The notes under the pieces are model-generated. The model did no database searches. It was not told the origin of the DNA and saw only the letters and a program-made list of their open reading frames with translations. Made by a program: the position numbers and the translations under genes. A DNA stretch of 64,000 bases. Source: Gordionus sp. m RMFG-2023. Taxonomy: Eukaryota; Nematomorpha; Gordioida; Chordodea; Parachordodidae. Positions 36,576-47,454 of the stretch are shown here, piece by piece. The DNA is taken from assembly GCF_954871325.1 (NCBI RefSeq), contig NC_088775.1, forward strand, positions 43,067,561-43,131,560, given 5' to 3'. Positions within the stretch are counted from its first letter, which is position 1, and the number at the start of each line of letters is the position of its first letter.

Positions 36576-36975
36576 GGTTAATGATGCTTATTACCAAGTG
36601 AATGTATGGAAATATTCTAAATACCAACATAATTTGCTAAATACCGACCAAAATTTATTAAAATGTAATAAGACTTATTATTTAATATATTAATATGGAA
36701 TCACGTTGTCGAGTCCGGCCTCCTATATATCATACTCCCAAGGATGGAACCACCAAGTTAGAATAAGAAAAAAAACATAATTATTATCGGGATTCGAACC
36801 CGTGACCATGGGATGAGTAAGCGAAGCTCTAACCGACTAGGCCATAGAGGCTTTCCAAAAATTACGATTTTTCAAATATATATTATAAATATATTTGGTA
36901 GTGCCTATCCAAATGAAAAATAACAAAATTCAAATTTGATAGATGGTACCTTAAGGTACCAAGCATCATTAAACC
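36576..36975. mobile_element. 400-bp MITE inside element A, with perfect 8-bp duplication
   Basis: Ends GGTTAATGATGCTTATTACC and (other strand) GGTTTAATGATGCTTGGTACC. AAATTTTC is present on both sides (36568-36575 and 36976-36983). Element B shows the uninterrupted site near 39485, which confirms the insertion. A tRNA-derived segment lies in the middle. Confidence 0.9.
36700..36852 (-). repeat. tRNA-derived SINE-like segment
   Basis: On the minus strand, GCCTCTATGGCCTAGTCGG starts at 36852 and contains a pol III A box (TGGCCTAGTCGG, 36845-36834). A B box GGTTCGAATCC follows at 36801-36791 with normal spacing. The 3' side of the would-be acceptor stem does not pair with the 5' GCCTCTA, so it is not a working tRNA. 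About 80 bp of unrelated body follow. No poly-A tail or target duplication of its own was found; it may have been carried along by the MITE. Confidence 0.65.
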
Positions 36976-38252
36976 AAATTTTCTCGATTACTTATCTAGC
37001 TTCCATCATGTCATATAACAGGAAGCTCTAACAACCATATAGTTTTATGATTTGTATTGGTCGTTTATACTCTCTCCTTTAAAAATTGTTGATTTGGTTT
37101 AGGCCTATAAATTTTTCCTTATTAGTCCATTCTATAAAACATTGTCGAAAATGGTTACAGAGAATTATATTAGTTTGGTAAGAATTATATTATTGCATTA
37201 TGTGATTTTTTGTATGCCAGTTTATTTTGTATGCATAATATAATAAATGACAAAATATGAAAATCAGGATAATTGTTTAGAGTTAACAAATTTTAAAAAA
37301 GTATAATATATTAATATAAAACCCTGCCGAAGGCCCGCAAATTGAAGGGTATGGGGGCGAAACCCCCCATAAATTTTTTTTTAGTTGAGCTCCCTGAGAT
37401 TGTGAAGGCTAGCGACGCCCCAGCTGTTGACGCCATTGTTCTAATGTAACCTCTAATTCTTCTTCTAATTCAAAAGGCACTCTCCTAGCCTTCAAAAATC
37501 TTGGTTTAAAATAATCCTTTAACAAAATATCTATTTATAAATTTTTAACTTTGCCAATTTTGCTATTAAAAATACAATTAAAACTTTTAATTAATCTATT
37601 AATATCAAAACTCGCCTTAACACACCCTTCTTCAGTAAATATCGACTGAATAACGATTTTATCTTTATAAAATTTATCATTATTATTGCAAGGATTGTCA
37701 AAAGTTAAAAAATTCATCCTATCACCTGTATCTAGCTTATTAATAGTGGTACTATCAGAGTTGAATTTAATTATGTCAAATTCTTTGATCCAGTCTTGAC
37801 CACATAAAGGTGGTCCTTCCCCTTCCAAAACATAAAAATCTAAATATTTAATCGTATTAAAATATTTAAACTTACAATTACTTACTTGACCGATGACTGT
37901 GATCGGTGATCCTTCATATGAGAATAATTTTCTCGAACAACTTTTCAACTCAACATCTTCATAATTGGTCAGCTTTTCATCTCTAATGGGCAGGACACTG
38001 GAGAACCAGTATCTATCATAAAAGAAAAATTTAGATTATTAAGTTGTATGTCAATCATAAAATCATTAATAAAGTTAATCTTATTTCTTGGTCTAAGATT
38101 GTAAGGTGTTTGTATTATCTCTTGTTTTTTGCAATTGTTGTTGTTGTTTGCCTTAAAACCCTGCTTGTTATCTTTCCACGACGAACAACCTTGCCAATCT
38201 GCACCATCATTTCTTCTCCGTGAATCTTTTTCTACAAAGATTTTATTATTAT

Positions 38253-38690
38253 TTATTTCCATAGATTGATAACAATGTCCTCGGTGATATTAAGCTCTAT
38301 TGTGTTTTCTTCAATCAATCTTGTTTTTAGTTTTTCATTTCGACAATTAATAATAAACTGAATAGCTATTAATTCCTCATTGAGCCCAGAACTATAACCT
38401 TTAAGTCTGTTAAGATATTCTCTTGAAGATTCAAGTCTGTCAGGCTTAGCATTGAACAATTCAAAAATACGTGTAATTTTGTTCTTTGTAACTTTCTTTT
38501 GTATCAAATCTTTCATTTGTTGTGATAAATTATCAATGTTATCCATCATACTCACAGCCACCTCTTTATCCAATGTTTCGAATAGTTTATATTTTTTTGT
38601 AGCTTCATCTACAATATTCTCCGCAAGAAATTTTAGATCCAATGTCTTCAATAATACCTTGATCTTTGCATCATTCCTATCCTCCACCAT
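38253..38690 (-). pseudogene. Gag region of Gypsy-2 (fossil)
   Basis: A frame of 145 residues starting MVEDRNDAKIKVLLKTLDLK. It has RESREYLNRLKGYSSGLN-like capsid features (seen as SSREYLNRLKGY) and CRNEKLKTRLIEENTIEL, the kind of pattern seen at the end of gypsy capsids. The first codon lies exactly on the LTR/primer-binding-site junction, so there is essentially no leader. Part of a fossil element. Confidence 0.65.
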
Positions 38691-38987
38691 AATAGAATGA
38701 AATAATGAATTAAAGAATTGAATAAATTATGCGCGATTGTGTTGAATAATTAAGGAAGAATGATGATTTTATTTTCAACTTAGATCAAAAAAACAAAAGG
38801 TGAAAGTAATCATATCATTTTAGTATATATACAAAATTAATATCAATTTAATATTAAAATAAAAAATCATTGTATAACTTTTCAAAAACATCAATATAAT
38901 ATTAAATATAATATAATATATCGTTTTAAATCTTAAGTCTTCTACAATACAAAATCCATTAATAAACATTGTTACTTGTATTTAACA
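38690..38987 (-). repeat. 5' LTR of Gypsy-2
   Basis: 298-bp direct repeat of 30415-30713. On the minus strand it ends TTCTATTA and is followed at once by TGGTGGAGGATAGG (38689 downward), a plausible primer-binding site. Confidence 0.9.
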
Positions 38988-40479
38988 TATATTATACTTT
39001 TTTAAATTTGCTAACTATTATAAATTATTCTGAATTTCATATTTTGTCAATTATTATATTAAAATACAAAATAAACTAGCATATAAATAATTAAACAATA
39101 TAAGACATTTCAAAAAATAATATTTTTTAATACAAAATCTATTTATTACAGTATAAAATATTTTCGATTGCTGATATAAAAAATTTTGCGTCTAAAAAAT
39201 TACAAGTGATAAAACATATGCCCCAATTGATAATGGTTTTTAAAAACCACATAATATAATATAATTATTAGCAACTTACATTATCAAAAGGTCATGAAAC
39301 TAATATAACTCCTATTTTAGACAATGTTTTATAGAATGGGCTAATAAGGAAAAATTTATAGGCCTAACCAAATCAACAATTCTTGAAAGAAAATATATAA
39401 ACTACCAATCCATATCATAAAACTATATGATGGTTAGAGCTTTCACTTAAATGACATGATGGAAGCTTGATCAGTAATCGAGAAAATTATTGTGAGATAT
39501 TAAATTTCCATAAGATTATCTTCCATTTTTAATGATATATAAACGATTACAGAGTTGACTATTATTGCTAAAATATTCAATCATATGCACTCAGCAGCTG
39601 TAGTAATAACCTTTACATAGCCACACAAGTAATAGATGCTGGTTAAATTGCAGTCACAGCTATGATACTCACGATGTTAACTCATATCAGAATTTATTAT
39701 GTTAGATAAATTGAAAACTAAAACACTAAAAATCTTTAGAAGAAATTATGCAAATATATTAAAGCCCAATGATATATTTTATATCATTGTTGTAGCCTTA
39801 AGTTATTTACACAGCAATTATACCATATTATAAATGAAACATTTTGTAACTATAAAATAAAAATCAGAGTGATATGATGAAAACAATTAAGATTTTATAT
39901 ATTATTGTTGCACCACCTCTAGTTGGTATATTATTATAACTTAAAATAATAGTAGTTTGTAATAATATAAAAAATATACTCGTATTAAAAATTAACTCAA
40001 AACTGTTTTTCAAATAAAAAATAGCTTTTCTAAAAACAGGTAAAAAGAGAAGAAAAGATAGCTAATTAATTATATCCATTGTGGGATGAATAATAAGATA
40101 TTTAATTTTTAATAATATTTTTAAATAAATAGATGGCGTTAAAGAATTGAACGTAAATTGATACTTATATTTATTATCAAAAGCATTTATTAGTAAAATC
40201 CATTAGCATATTAACTGTAATATATTATATAACTGTCAAATACGCTTGGAAAAGTGGACCTAATATTTTATAACCAATTATAATACAGGATTATAAACTA
40301 TATATCTACTTACTTTTTTAATAAAAAAATCTCTTATACTTATTTGGACCTAGAAAATATTTTTAGGAAGAGGCATGGTAATTAAATTTAAAAATAAATA
40401 AAATAGTTGATTAGTGATTTTGAACTCGGCTAATTGCAATATTAAATTTGTTAATTGTCAATTAATAAATTATTATATA

Positions 40480-40508
40480 CTAGTAGAAAGCCCGTCAAAA
40501 ATGACGGG
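40480..40508 (-). other. Helitron 3' terminus: hairpin and CTAG end
   Basis: Seven-base-pair stem CCCGTCA/TGACGGG with a 4-base loop, then 11 nt ending CTAG. It marks the replication termination end in rolling-circle transposition models. Confidence 0.8.
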
Positions 40509-41152
40509 GAATGAAATTTTTATTCATTTTTTACGATAGATGTCTTGCCAGATCCAAGCTCACAATAAGAGGAAGCATATAATTATTAAAAATTTTACCC
40601 AGCCCAGCTCAACCCTTAATAATTTTTTAAAGATATTCCCATGTCAGGTGCAAACTAATATAAATTTTAATTTTGAAAATTTTTTCCCACCTCGGAGATA
40701 GTTAAATTTTTAATTGATTTATCATCACATGAAGGGGAATTATCTGATTTACCAATTCGTTTAAAATGTAAAAAAAATATGTGAATTCTGTATTAAGGGA
40801 AACTGGGAAGGCCTGGGCAAACCACTTATTAGAGAATCATGACAAATAAAATAAAAATAACCGACTCTTATACTTTTTGGTAATATGATCAATTATAATT
40901 ATATATATAAAATAAATTGTTGTTTATTATATAGGGTTATTGTAGCTTTTCGGATAAATTTAATGTATGTCTTGCATTTTCCAAATTATTTGTTTATATT
41001 TTATGTTAAGTAAAAAAATATGCTATCTATTTAAATAACAAAAATGACATTAAACACTAATGAAACTTATATGCAAATTATAATATATTTTTAATTGACA
41101 TATAAATTTAGGCTAATTGAGGAATAATTATTATGTTGTGTATTTGATAAAA

Positions 41153-41640
41153 TTAAGAGCAAATCCTTGTTGACATTTTTATTTTTGATGGAAAAAGCGA
41201 CAAAATAAATCTGGAAGGTTGTCTGGAAAGGAAATAATTAATGTACAATTTCATATCATTTAGGGTTGTAGATGAAAGTAATGACGGATTACCAAAGCAA
41301 TGTACAAAACACAATACCTCCTGATAAAGATGAGTCATATGCCTATGCCTTGGCATACTGGTAAAAGAAGAACGCAAAATGATATTTCTGTCAATGTCAG
41401 CATTGGTAGCCCCTTCTAAAATAGAATCATGAATGACAATGTTAACTTAACCATAAAAAGGTAGTAAGAATTGTTATAAAGGCCATAACAGAACTACTGC
41501 ATATTTTTCCATTAATAAAGTTGATGAAAATGGCCGTACTGCACATCCAAGTTTGAACATTCCTCTAAATAGTCATGAAAGTTTCTCAGAGAATCAGATA
41601 AAGTAATATTTATAATAACTCTTAGTGAAGTGAATGATAG
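41153..41640 (-). pseudogene. Helitron Rep-type N-terminal domain remnant
   Basis: The minus strand reads TNADIDRNIILRSSFTSMPR, then THLYQEVLCFVHCFGNPSLL and MKLYINYFLSRQPSRFI. These match the conserved block of Helitron proteins (ILPSSF.GSPR, YQDA...FG.PDLF.T, ...GQ..DRPD). The frame is intact for about 75 codons (41153-41377) and degraded upstream. Rep HUH and helicase motifs are not present, so the copy cannot transpose by itself. Confidence 0.6.
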
Positions 41641-42829
41641 TACGGAATTGAATGCTTATATTTGTTAAAAAAATAGGCAGAAGTGGCATAGGGATTGTGG
41701 TAGTGGTGATAGAAATATCATTTGGAGGCAACTGGGTGAAAATAAAATAAACATATAAATATAAAACATAAGATAAAATAAAAATAAACCTCCAGAGGAG
41801 TTAATTTGAGCGTAGTTTTTTATTATTTTGGCTACCAGTAACTCTAGAACGGGCAAAATGTTTGTTTATTCGTCATTATTTTCTTTGCTTATCTTTAATA
41901 GATTCATATGTGAGGGATTAAGGTTGGGTTAGCCTAGACAAATAAAGAAATCAGGCAAAAATATAAATAAACATTATTATTGAAATAAAACGAACATTAA
42001 AATACTAAACCAGTAGATGGGTCAATATTAGATGCATATATCTAGTAGTTGTAGGGATATCATCATTGGGGAGGGGGGGGGGGGACTTATCAAGTCTATT
42101 ATGATATTCTAAAGCTATTTTGCATTTGTTCATTATTAATGGCTGATATATCAATATTTGAACAATTATAAAGAGGAAATAAGATGGGGATATTTTCTAA
42201 AGTAAAAAAATAATAATTCTCAAGTTAATTTTATAAGGTAGGAATAAATAAAATACCATTCGGAGAGATCAATTGGCAAACTTTAAAAAAAAATAGGATC
42301 CTTATGAATAAGTATAGAATAATTTAAATAATATATAAATACCGTTTGAAAACCAAGCCAATATAAATATGAGATATATTTTTTAAGCCCAGTCCAACCC
42401 ATAATAATTTCGAAAAAATTTTCCCAAGCCGAGAGATATTAAATTTATAATTAATGAAGGTGAAATCTTTGATTTACCAATTAGTCTACAGGTAAAAGAT
42501 ATTTCTTTATAAAAAATATTAACATAAGACTAACATTTAACATTAAAAAATCCCAATATAGGTTCAAGCCTACAATATTTGGAAAAAATTTCCAAGCAGC
42601 CAAGATCTTAATAATTTAAAAAGATTTTCTCAAGCCCACCTCAATCCCTAATAATTTTGAAAACCAAGCCAATAATAATTTTGAGAAATATTTTTTAAGC
42701 CCAGTCCAACCCATAATAATTTTGAAACCAAGCCCAGAGATATTAAATTTATAATTAATGAAGGGGAAATCTCTGATTTACCAATTAGTCTACGGGTAAA
42801 ATATATTTCTTTATAAAAATATTAACATA

Positions 42830-45389
42830 ATTTGAATATTTTTACTTTGTAACTTATGACCTTTTGTAAAAATCTTTTCTTATATTAATGTTAATATGTA
42901 AATAATAATATATATATAGCTGTAAAATTGTAAAGATTTTGAGTAGTAATTTTTATAAAATTAAAATGATAAATTAAATAAAATATAATAAATTTTTTAC
43001 TTTTTCGTTACCTGCCTTCCCAGAAAATATCATGGTAAAATATCATTGTGGTAGAGAATTAAGACGCTACAAATTATACTATAACATGGTGAAGCTAGAC
43101 GAAAGAGGATTATGGAAAATGATTTTAATATTATTCTAAAAACACGTAAGAGATGATTAAAATATAAAATTGAATAAAAATATAATAAAATTAATGATGA
43201 CAAAATTCATAGATTAATTAGAAGATTATTTAGTAAAAAAATTTTAAGATGTTGAAATACGATGAGCACGATAAAGGGGATGAAGTCGCACGTACATAGA
43301 TATCAGTGGAAACCGAGATACAATAATTATGAAGATTCGAGACATACAAATAATTATGAACCAAGATGAAACAATTATAATCCTAGAGTTTATGATAATG
43401 ATAGGGGGTATAATGGGCCAGGACCGTATAATAATTTTACAAGATTTAACAATAAAAATAATTATAACTACGATAACTATAGATATAATAATAATGATAA
43501 TTACAAATATAATGAAAATAATTATAGATATTATAGACATCAGAACGAATCGAGATACATACCTAGATACAATAATAATCAAAACAATAATCAGTCATAC
43601 AACAACAGATTTGACGTAAATAGAATGGATGATGATGACAAGGCAAATGATGATTACAAAGTTACGATATATCTTAATGATTTACCAATAGTCATGCAGA
43701 TCAACACAGGGTCACGATTTTCGATATTGCCGATTAATATTGCTAGAAAGATAGGAATCAAAGTCTTGAATAAATCGGATACGAAACTGACTGGCTATGA
43801 TGGAAAAAGAATAGAGGTGCTAGGAATCGTTAAAATAAAAGTGAGGTATGAAGACAAAACTCAAAACTTAGATGCTTTTGTAGTCCAAAATGACAAAATT
43901 GCAATTCTGGGAAGGACGTGGATAAAAGTTTTTGGGGGCATACTTAATAAAATTGTAAATATAATCGAGGAAAATAGAAAAGTAGATAGTAAAAATTATG
44001 AAGGTACATATTACAATAAAAAGCATGAAAATTATAATTATAAATATCATAATAATAAAAACTTGAATAAAATTGAATTATGTAAATTAATAACAAATGT
44101 AAAAAAAGAAATAAATTCTTATAAATTAGAAGAAATAAATCATTTGATAACAATTGAAGAAATAATAGTTATTAAAAACAATAATGAATGAAAAATTGCA
44201 GAAAATAAAAAAATAAAAATTTTTATAATTAATAAAAAATTTAAAAAAACTTTGGAAAAGAAAATTAAAACAAAGGTGATTAAATATCGTGATGTTGAAA
44301 GAGAGATTAGGAGTACGATATGGAGATCGTATGTTGAAAATGGAAGGAGAAAGAGAAATTTTGTTATAAAGAACAAGTAAAGAGAAATTATGATATAAAA
44401 AAGTGTTTAAATTGAAAAATAAAGGAGTAAAATTTAAAAATAAAAATAATTAAATAATAAATAAAAAAAATTATTATATAAAATGAAACAATTCCAAATA
44501 TTCTATTATTCTACATTCCAAATTATGATTCTTATTCTTATGAATGATTCTGATAAATTATTTATTCCATTATCATTTCAATTATTCCAAAATTATTTTA
44601 TTTGAGATATATTGATCATAATATATATTTACAAACATTGATAAAAATGATAATAAATAACGAGATGAACAAGCTAGTGTGAAGATGATGTTCAAGCGAA
44701 TGATTAGATGATAAGGATAACAAGCTAAAATTAATGAAAAGATATGACTGAGACTAAACAACAACAAAATATCAAATGAAAATTCTACAAAGGAGAAAAA
44801 GTTTTAGAGGTGGAAGAAGTGAACAAGTTCAAGTTCAAAATTCGAAAATTCAAAGTCAAGTTCAAAAGGGAGAATATGACCTACGACATAGAAAATGATT
44901 ATTATAAATAAATAAAATTTTGAAAGAGAAATTGGATGATCAATACAAACAGCAAATCAACAAGCAATGTTCAACCAACGACGTTTCAACAATGATGTTC
45001 AACTAACGATGTTTCATGATGTTCTATAATCGATTCAACTAACGATAATCAGATGGTCAAACAAACAATCTAAAGATATACGAACAAATTACTAATGGAG
45101 CAATTGAGAAACGAATGACTGGAAGTGAAGATAAGAAACTGAGGAAAGAAGACATAAAAAAAGGGGGGAAATGTTAATATATAATTAGAAAATTTTTACT
45201 TTGTAACTTATGACCTTTTGTAAAATCTTTAAAATCTTTTCTTATATTAATGTTAATATGTAAATAATAATATATATATATAGCTGTAAAATTGTAAAGA
45301 TTTTGAGTAGTAATTTTTATAAAATTAAATAAAGATATTAAAGTATATTTTTTTTGGTTTCTCTTTACCTGCCTTCCCAGAAAATATTA
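42830..45389 (+). mobile_element. Short gag/protease-only LTR element inside the Helitron (LTR-short-2)
   Basis: Direct repeats at about 42830-43032 and 45172-45389 share CTTTGTAACTTATGACC, TTAATGTTAATATG and CCTGCCTTCCCAGAAAATAT. TGG (a primer-binding site start) follows the left repeat at 43033. A purine tract AAAAAAAGGGGGGAAA precedes the right one. The Helitron sequence resumes on the right with CTAACATTTAACATT, a block also present uninterrupted at 42530. The interior holds an Asn/Tyr-rich tail and a retropepsin-like frame but no RT. The target duplication is not clear. Decayed, older than LTR-short-1. Confidence 0.75.
43625..44191 (+). pseudogene. Retropepsin-like region of LTR-short-2 (fossil)
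   Basis: A frame of 188 residues with PIVMQINTGSRFSILPINIA (a retropepsin-like active-site region), then KLTGYDGKRIEVLGIVKIKV and a terminal ILGRTWIKVFGGIL. It closely parallels the protease block of LTR-short-1. Upstream is an Asn/Tyr/Arg-rich low-complexity tract (43330-43620). Part of a fossil element. Confidence 0.65.
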
Positions 45390-45699
45390 CTAACATTTAA
45401 CATTAAAAAATCCCAATATAGGTTCAAGCCTACAATATTTGGAAAAAATTTCCAAGCATCCAAGATCTTAATAATTTAAAAAGATCTTCTCAAGCCCATT
45501 TCAATCCCTAATAATTTTTGAAAACCAAGCCAATATTAATTTTGAGAAATATTTTTTAAGCCCAGTCCAACCCATAATAATTTTGAAAAAATTTTCCCAA
45601 GCCTAGAGATATTAAATTTATTGAATTAACTCAGTTATGAATTTCTATATAAATATTAATAATTTGTAATATTTAGTAAATAATGTATTACTTTGACAA

Positions 45700-46800
45700 T
45701 TGGTTTTAATATGTCCTCCTACAGTTGCACTAATTTTGAAAAATATCATGTGAATTGGTAATAAGGGAAACTGAGAAAGCCCGAACAAAGCAATTATTAG
45801 AGAATCATGACAAAATAAGGTCTGCCCTAATATTATATATGTTTTTTTTACATTTTAAACTAATGGGTAAATCAGATATTTACCCTTCATGTGTTGATAA
45901 ATCAATTAAAAATTTAACTATCTCCTAGGTGGGAAAAAATTTTCAAAATTATATTGAATACGACTGGGCATGGAACCTCAAAATTAATATTAGCTTGCAC
46001 CCGACATGGGAATATCTTTTACAAATTATTAAGGGTTGAGCTGGGCTTGATAAACTTTTTAATAATGCTTCCTAATATTGTGAGCTTGGACCTGGCATGA
46101 CACTATCGTAAAAAATGAATAAAAATCTAATTCCCCGTCATTTTTGATGGGCTTTCTTAATAATTTGTAATATTTAGTAAATAATGTATTACTTTTCTAT
46201 GTATAAACATTGGTATAAAAGAGAATCATGACAAAATAAGGTCTGCCCTAATATTATTATTTATTTTTTTTTACATTTTAAACTAATTGGTAAATCAGAT
46301 ATTTACCCTTCATATGATGATAAATCAATTAAAAATATAACTATCTCCGAGGTGGGAAAAAATTTTCAAAATTATATTGGATACGACTGGGCTTAGAACC
46401 TCAAAATTAATATTAGCTTGCACCTGACATGGGAATATCTTTAACAAATTATAATGGGTTGAGCTAGGCTTGATATACTTTTTTCTAATTATATGCTTCC
46501 TAATGAGCTTATACTTGGCATGACAATATCGTAAAAAATGAATAAAAATCTCATTCCCCATCATTGGGCTTTCTTAATAATTTGTGATATTTAATAAATA
46601 ATGTATTACTTTCCTATGTATAAACATTGGTATAAACTCAAGACTTGGTCAATGGACATGGGAATATCTTTTACAAATTATTAAGGGTAGCTGGGCTTGA
46701 TAAACTTTTTTTATAATTATATGCTTCCTAATATTGTGCCTCCTACAGTTGCATTAATTTTGAAAAAAATTTCCCAAGCCTAGAGATATAAAATATTAAT
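45700..46800 (+). repeat. Inverted Helitron 3'-end-like copies within the Helitron
   Basis: Two near-complete copies (about 45770-46165 and 46200-46590) and a shorter one (46620-46800) of the Helitron 3' region (40480-40860), in opposite orientation. Shared blocks are AGAGAATCATGACAAA, AAATTTTCCCACC-type, GACATGGGAATATCTTT and AATGAATAAAAATCT followed by CCCCGTCATTTTTGATGGG. Their tails read CTTTCTTAATAATTT instead of CTTTCTACTAG. Related AGCCCAGTCCAACCC blocks also occur at 42370, 42690 and 45555. Confidence 0.7.
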
Positions 46801-46946
46801 AATTTGTAATATTTAGTAAATAATGTATTACTTCTTGGTTTTAATATGGTCTCCCATAGTTGCATAGAAAATTTAAGTTATAGGATCATCTGTTTGTATA
46901 AAAAATAAATTAATTAAACAAATAAAAAATAAATAAATAAATGCGT

Positions 46947-47015
46947 ACCGATGGCATGACGCAACGATGACATGACGTAGGGATGACATGACGTAGGGAT
47001 GACATGACGTCACGA
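46947..47015. repeat. 16-17-bp tandem repeat near the Helitron 5' end
   Basis: Four imperfect units of GATGACATGACGTAGG, just inside the TC terminus at 47051. Too short and without spacers, so not a CRISPR array. Confidence 0.75.
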
Positions 47016-47454
47016 TGACGTAGTGAGGACATCGGAAAATTATAATATAGATATATAATTAGGTTTATTTAATAATTTAAATAATATAATATATGTTAAA
47101 TAAGCTTCAACTGTTAATGCTAAATTAATATTTAGTGAGTGATATTGGAATTCTATTTTTAATACAGAATTTGATTGCAAGCTGACATAGTGAAAATATA
47201 ATTTATATGTTTTAATTTAATCTAAGTATTCATTTAATAAAAATTTAGATTGTCTTATTAATTTTTAAATAATAAAATTAAATCTGTATATTACTTAATA
47301 GAATTATAAAAAAAATCGTTCAGGGGACAATCAAAAAATTTTATTTTGAGTTCAAATTGATAATAAAGAGCCATTAAAAAAATTTGCTTCAGGGGGCTAT
47401 CAAGTTTTTCAGGGGGCTCGAGCCCCTGCGTGCCTTTCCCTAGTGACGACACTG

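Larger units (their letters stand above)
35237..37423. mobile_element. TIR element A (same family as element B), inside Gypsy-2 pol
   Basis: Left end CAGTGGCGTCGCTAGGGG and right end (other strand) CTGGGGCGTCGCTAGCC. A perfect octamer CTGTTGAC lies at 35229-35236 and 37424-37431. Both ends have GAGCCCCCT/GGGGGCT motifs, then AT-rich interior that matches element B in reverse orientation. It carries a MITE (36576-36975) absent from B. No convincing gene: a 64-residue plus frame at 35904-36098 is not recognised. Confidence 0.9.
31229..38262 (-). pseudogene. pol remains of Gypsy-2 (fossil, split by two DNA elements)
   Basis: In minus-strand order: a protease with SFMIDTGSPVS, a reverse transcriptase with VCADFRVTVNPQ, FSKIDFSSAYLQIP and YYLDD, RNase H (NLFILTDASNKGMGA), the integrase zinc region (LHEGHIGLLRMLD) and an integrase core with VSDNGPAFRSFDFK and NGMAERVVRSAKN. 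Two unrelated elements are inserted (32831-34737 and 35237-37423). The region also has several further breaks and is dead. Confidence 0.88.
30415..38987 (-). mobile_element. Ty3/gypsy LTR retrotransposon, old and interrupted (Gypsy-2)
   Basis: A minus-strand element with LTRs at 30415-30713 and 38690-38987 (299 and 298 bp). On the coding strand they start TGTTAAATAC and end in TA. A perfect TATAT duplication lies at 30410-30414 and 38988-38992. By eye the LTRs differ at about 5 percent, so it is clearly older than Gypsy-1. Gag, protease, RT, RNase H and integrase remains occur in gypsy order. Two later DNA elements sit inside pol (32831-34737 and 35237-37423). Beyond those it is broken in several places. 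It inserted into element B. Confidence 0.93.
40480..47051 (-). mobile_element. Helitron inserted in element B
   Basis: On the minus strand the element starts TCTATATTATAATTTTCC at 47051, preceded by A. It ends with a hairpin CCCGTCA-TTTT-TGACGGG (40508-40491) plus CTTTCTACTAG (40490-40480), followed by T. These are the canonical Helitron features: 5' TC, 3' CTRR with a hairpin about 11 nt upstream, and A/T insertion without target duplication. Element B resumes on both sides. A Rep/Helitron-like N-terminal fragment (41153-41640) supports it; the helicase is missing. A short LTR element (42830-45389) sits inside. Confidence 0.85.
30323..47454. mobile_element. TIR element B (GGCGTCGCTAG family), host of later insertions
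   Basis: Left end CAGGGGCGTCGTTAGCC and right end (other strand) CAGTGTCGTCACTAGGG are inverted repeats. The perfect octamer TTTTAAGG flanks at 30315-30322 and 47455-47462. Own sequence is only about 30323-30414, 38988-40479 and 47052-47454, roughly 2 kb; the rest is inserted DNA. Its own parts match element A (35237-37423) in reverse orientation. Eight-base duplications and CAG...CTG ends suggest hAT. Non-coding as far as I can see. It lies in the inverted Mutator-like copy. Confidence 0.88.

Noticed and set aside
36780-36852. A tRNA gene on the minus strand with a CAT-like anticodon
   Set aside because: A and B boxes are present, but the 3' strand of the acceptor stem does not pair with the 5' GCCTCTA and the T stem is one pair short. 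Treated as SINE-derived.
43244-43619. Ile-rich frames on both strands
   Set aside because: Low-complexity AT-rich Asn/Tyr tract of an LTR element read in the wrong frames.
46947-47015. CRISPR-like repeat
   Set aside because: Contiguous 16-17-bp tandem units without spacers, in a eukaryotic Helitron.
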